Notes under the pieces: model-generated
Databases searched by the model: none
What the model was told of the DNA's origin: nothing
What the model saw: the letters and a program-made list of their open reading frames with translations, nothing else
Made by a program: the position numbers and the translations under genes
Assembly: GCA_964020155.1 (NCBI GenBank)
Contig: OZ026558.1
Coordinates: 2,646,163-2,710,162 of the forward strand
Length of the DNA: 64,000 bases
Reading direction: 5' to 3'
Origin: Chondrilla cf. caribensis
Lineage: Eukaryota > Porifera > Demospongiae > Chondrillida > Chondrillidae
Shown: piece after piece, positions 60,815-64,000 of the stretch
Layout of the letters: each line of letters starts with the position of its first letter
How positions within the stretch are numbered: the first letter of the stretch is position 1

Positions 60815-63800
60815 TATATATATATACATCACTGGTCGAAGCCAAAACGGCCCTTGACCTCAGCATGAAATGACAATATCAATCACGGCAGACAATGTGC
60901 CAGGCTTGTGTGACACTGTACATTGAGTGATAAAAGTGATTGTGAGTATAATAAGATAATAAAAAGTTGTGGCATGAATACAATAGAACAATACAATACA
61001 TATATACATACGTACATATTACATACATACGTACATACAGATAAGCACCACTGGCAACACATAGTACTGAACATTACTGATCACCACTGACAGCACATAA
61101 GACTGAACATCACTCAACACCACTGACAACACATAGCATACACTAAATTGGGGGGGACAGATGGGCAAGTCTTAATTGCATGGCTTTATAAATAAAATAG
61201 GCAGTTTGGTAGATGATTGTGTGATTGTGACTAGACATGAGAAATATAAATTTGTCTTTTGAACACAATGAATTGAAATGGTAACAATGTCTAGAGGCAA
61301 TTGTAAAGTACGCGGATCGCAAATGGGAATAAAAAGGACAATCAACCAGAAAGTGAATCTCATCTTCAATAGAATCAGTTGTACAAATCGGGCAAGTGCG
61401 TTCGTGTACAGGTTTTGGGGGCTTGCAGTGTCGCCCCATTTCAATCATGAGCTTGTGATCAGATATGCAAAATTTGGTGTATGCCTGTCTGAGTTTAGGA
61501 TTAGTGATAGTCGTAAGGTATTGTTCCGTAACCCGAGCATCAAACTTGGACAGACTATAAGCTCTCAACCTGTTCCCCCCGGACTGAGTAAGACCCCGTT
61601 CATTGTTGATAACAGATGATGTTCTCTGTAAGGATTGATCCCCAAGTTGCTGAAGGGCTGCTTCCAAACAAGGAAATGTCAGGTCTAAATTAAAACCAAG
61701 ATCAGCAAACGTTTTCTTAACTCTGTGAAACCAAGAATTGTTGCCTAAAAAACTCATTTGCTGAGATAATTCCAGTGCTTTCTGGATCAAAATTGGAGTG
61801 TCAGATGACATTATACGATATAAATAATTCAGTACAAGTGATGAACAGTGATACGATATATTATGTATGCCACATTCAGCTAGAATAGCAACATTGGTGC
61901 TGGTGTGGGAGACTCGTAAGATAAATTTATAATATTTCCTCAGAACAGTCTCTAGTGGAGCCAGATCATAAAGGCCCCAGATATCAGCACCATACAAGAG
62001 TATGGGCTTAATCAACGTGGTAAATAGATGGTGAAGAACATTAAAATTAGTGATATTAAGTGAGATAATTTTAATTTGCAAATTGCTCAAAGATTTCAAA
62101 GATTTGGATTGAATTTTAGAAATGCATTCATTAAATTTACCGTTCCAACTCAGCCAGATGCCTAGATATTTGAATTTACCAACAATTTGTAATTTTTGAT
62201 TACCAATTGACCACTGACATTTGATGAATTTGGGGTTTTGACCAAACACTAGTGTTTTAGTTTTATCAGAATTGATGACCAGATGCTTATTTATGCAATA
62301 CTGATGAAGAGAGTTTATTAGGTTTTGAAGGTGATTGGGATTCTCAGAGAACATAACTAAGTCATCAGCAAAAAGAAGACAAGAGGAAGGAAAATTAAGA
62401 GTGTGATCGTGATCAACTTCAAGAGTAGAGTGAACATATTGAGGGAGATCATTGATGAAGAGGGAGAATAGTAGTGGGCTTAAATTGCACCCTTGTTTAA
62501 CACCCTTGGATAGGGAGAAATAATTGGTCTGACCTTGTGACCCTAGGACACATGAAGATGATTTGGAATAGTAAGATTTTAGAAGAGATAGGATTTCAGG
62601 GCTAATATTCATGGCAGACAATTTAGACCATAAGAGGGAGTGGGAGACAGAATCAAAATTTAATGTTTTTTTAAAGTCTACTAAGCAGCAATACAATTTT
62701 TTCTTTTTGAATATCTGGTGTTCAGCTAGTGAGTTCAGAATAAAAATTGCATCAGTTGTACGCTTGCCCTTTTGAAATCCAAATTGCTCTTTTGGGAGAA
62801 TGTTCAAATCTTTTGCCCATTTCCTAATTCTATTGCCCAGGATTCTGGTAAACAGTTTACCAAAGCAACTGATCAGTGAGATACCACGATAATTTGAAGG
62901 GTCATCTTTATTACCAGATTTGTAGATTGGATGTATTATTGATGCAGCCCACGCAGAAGGATAGTCCCCACTCCTCAAAATGCGATTAAAAATAGACTTC
63001 ATGGAAATTAACCATGGGAGTGGTAATGATTTAAGAACGCCATTTGTAATCAAGTCAGGGCCTGGGGATTTGCCACCTTTTAACTCAATAATTGCAGATT
63101 GGATTTCTTCGATACTAATTTCAGGTTCAACCGATTGGATAGGTGCGGTTACAGAGGATAAATGTGATTCATCTGTCTGGGATGAAGCTGTATGCAAATT
63201 ACGAAAGTACTGCTCCCATTGAGAATTTGTAATGCTATTCATATCAGTGTTATTACTGGACATAGATTTATTATTAATGAGCTTCCAGAATCCTTTAGGG
63301 TTTTCTTTCAATTTATTTAGGATGTCTCAGTTCCATTTAACAGAAGAAATACTCTTTTTCCTCTTAATTAATCGCTTCCAAGCAGATCTGCAATCATAGT
63401 AAGCCTTACGAAGGATGTCATTGGAGTGATTGTGTTTCCAGGCAGCTAGTTTGGCAGAGACTTCTTTCCTTTTCTGGAGGCACTCGTCATCAAACCAAGA
63501 GAATGGATATTTATTTTTGTGATTTTTATTATTATTGCTAATATCATGTGAGATAGGAACTTTCTTTGCAAACCCAGACTTTATAGCAACCTGTAAAATT
63601 TTATCAGTGTAACAATTAACAATGTCATCAATAGGAGTACTATTGCCGAGATCATTTACTGGATCAGGATCTGAGAATTGTGGAGGCGGGGTACAATTTA
63701 AGGTGTCACAGAAGGACTTCTTACTCTTTTCAAACCATTTGAGTTTATAGGAACTATTACTATTGGAGCTTGCAGCTTGCATACGGTCAGACAGATTATT

Positions 63801-64000
63801 AGAAAGTTCCTGGGCCAAAAAATCAGTTGATTTGTTGCTATGATTAGAATTAATCAAAGATTTGCCAATTGATATCGATAGAGATATGGGACAGTGATCT
63901 GAAAATGCTTGTAAGCTTTCTACTTCAAATGATTGAATTAATTGAGCAAGTGAATCATCTACTATAGCATAATCTACACAACTGGAGCCCATAGTGGTAT
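60815..64000 (-). mobile_element. LINE with AP endonuclease and reverse transcriptase, 5' part outside window
   Basis: On the minus strand, 63992-63327 encodes the end of an AP-type endonuclease (SCVDYAIVDD, then AFSDHCPISLSI). 63311-61143 encodes the reverse transcriptase: GKSPGPDLITNGVLKS, the YRGISL segment, LVDFKK (motif A), KGVKQGCNLSPLLFSLF (motif B), SCLLFADDLVMF (motif C, about 62375-62340) and a C-terminal CPIC..EDEIHFLVDC knuckle. Both parts are in one frame, separated only by a TGA at 63327-63329. Motif A reads FKKTLNFDSVSH, where most relatives have FKKAFDSV, so it also carries a small insertion. The 3' UTR reaches the TA repeat at about 60805-60825 where similarity to the gene C flank ends. 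Probably inactive. Confidence 0.85.

Noticed and set aside
61278..61619. Plus-strand frame of 113 codons opposite the LINE
   Set aside because: Antisense to the conserved reverse-transcriptase C-terminus; a shadow frame.

Overview
The window looks like a piece of an invertebrate animal genome: AT-rich, full of short exons with GT-AG introns, dinucleotide microsatellites, miniature inverted-repeat elements and LINE fragments. The main genes encode secreted proteins that combine sushi (CCP) and scavenger-receptor cysteine-rich (SRCR) domains. That combination is abundant in sponges, so a demosponge is my best guess, but nothing here proves the taxon. I found no prokaryotic genes, RNA genes or CRISPR arrays.

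Layout. 1-5640: a decayed LINE with a restriction-like endonuclease (minus strand, about 1598-4310) and two DNA elements flanked by 9-bp target duplications. 5832-11553: gene A, the 3' half of an SRCR gene. 11554-18700: repeat-rich intergenic DNA. 18702-25633: gene B, complete in 12 exons. 27453-40956: gene C, complete in 12 exons. 43892-46600: locus E, a 3'-half pseudogene. 48824-59165: gene D, 12 exons but broken by a TTAA-flanked element in exon 2 and by a frameshift in the second SRCR domain. About 60815-64000: a LINE with an AP-type endonuclease and reverse transcriptase (minus strand), carrying an in-frame stop and running off the window.

The five SRCR loci share one architecture: signal-peptide exon; an unrecognised N-terminal module in two exons; sushi 1; sushi 2; SRCR 1 in three exons, one of them only 21 nt; an 11-residue linker exon; SRCR 2 in two exons; and an unrecognised C-terminal module of about 82 residues with seven cysteines. 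I checked splice phases by hand and they agree throughout B and C, giving proteins of 560 and 561 residues. No transmembrane segment is visible, so the products should be secreted. The locus grew by tandem duplication: the 3' half of B plus C (about 23.0-42.1 kb) is paralogous to E plus D (about 43.7-60.8 kb).

Comparing C with D is informative. Introns and flanks are nearly identical, yet most differences in the exons change the amino acid. This suggests diversifying selection on a recognition-type protein. Each copy also carries transposon insertions missing from its twin, so many empty sites can be read directly.
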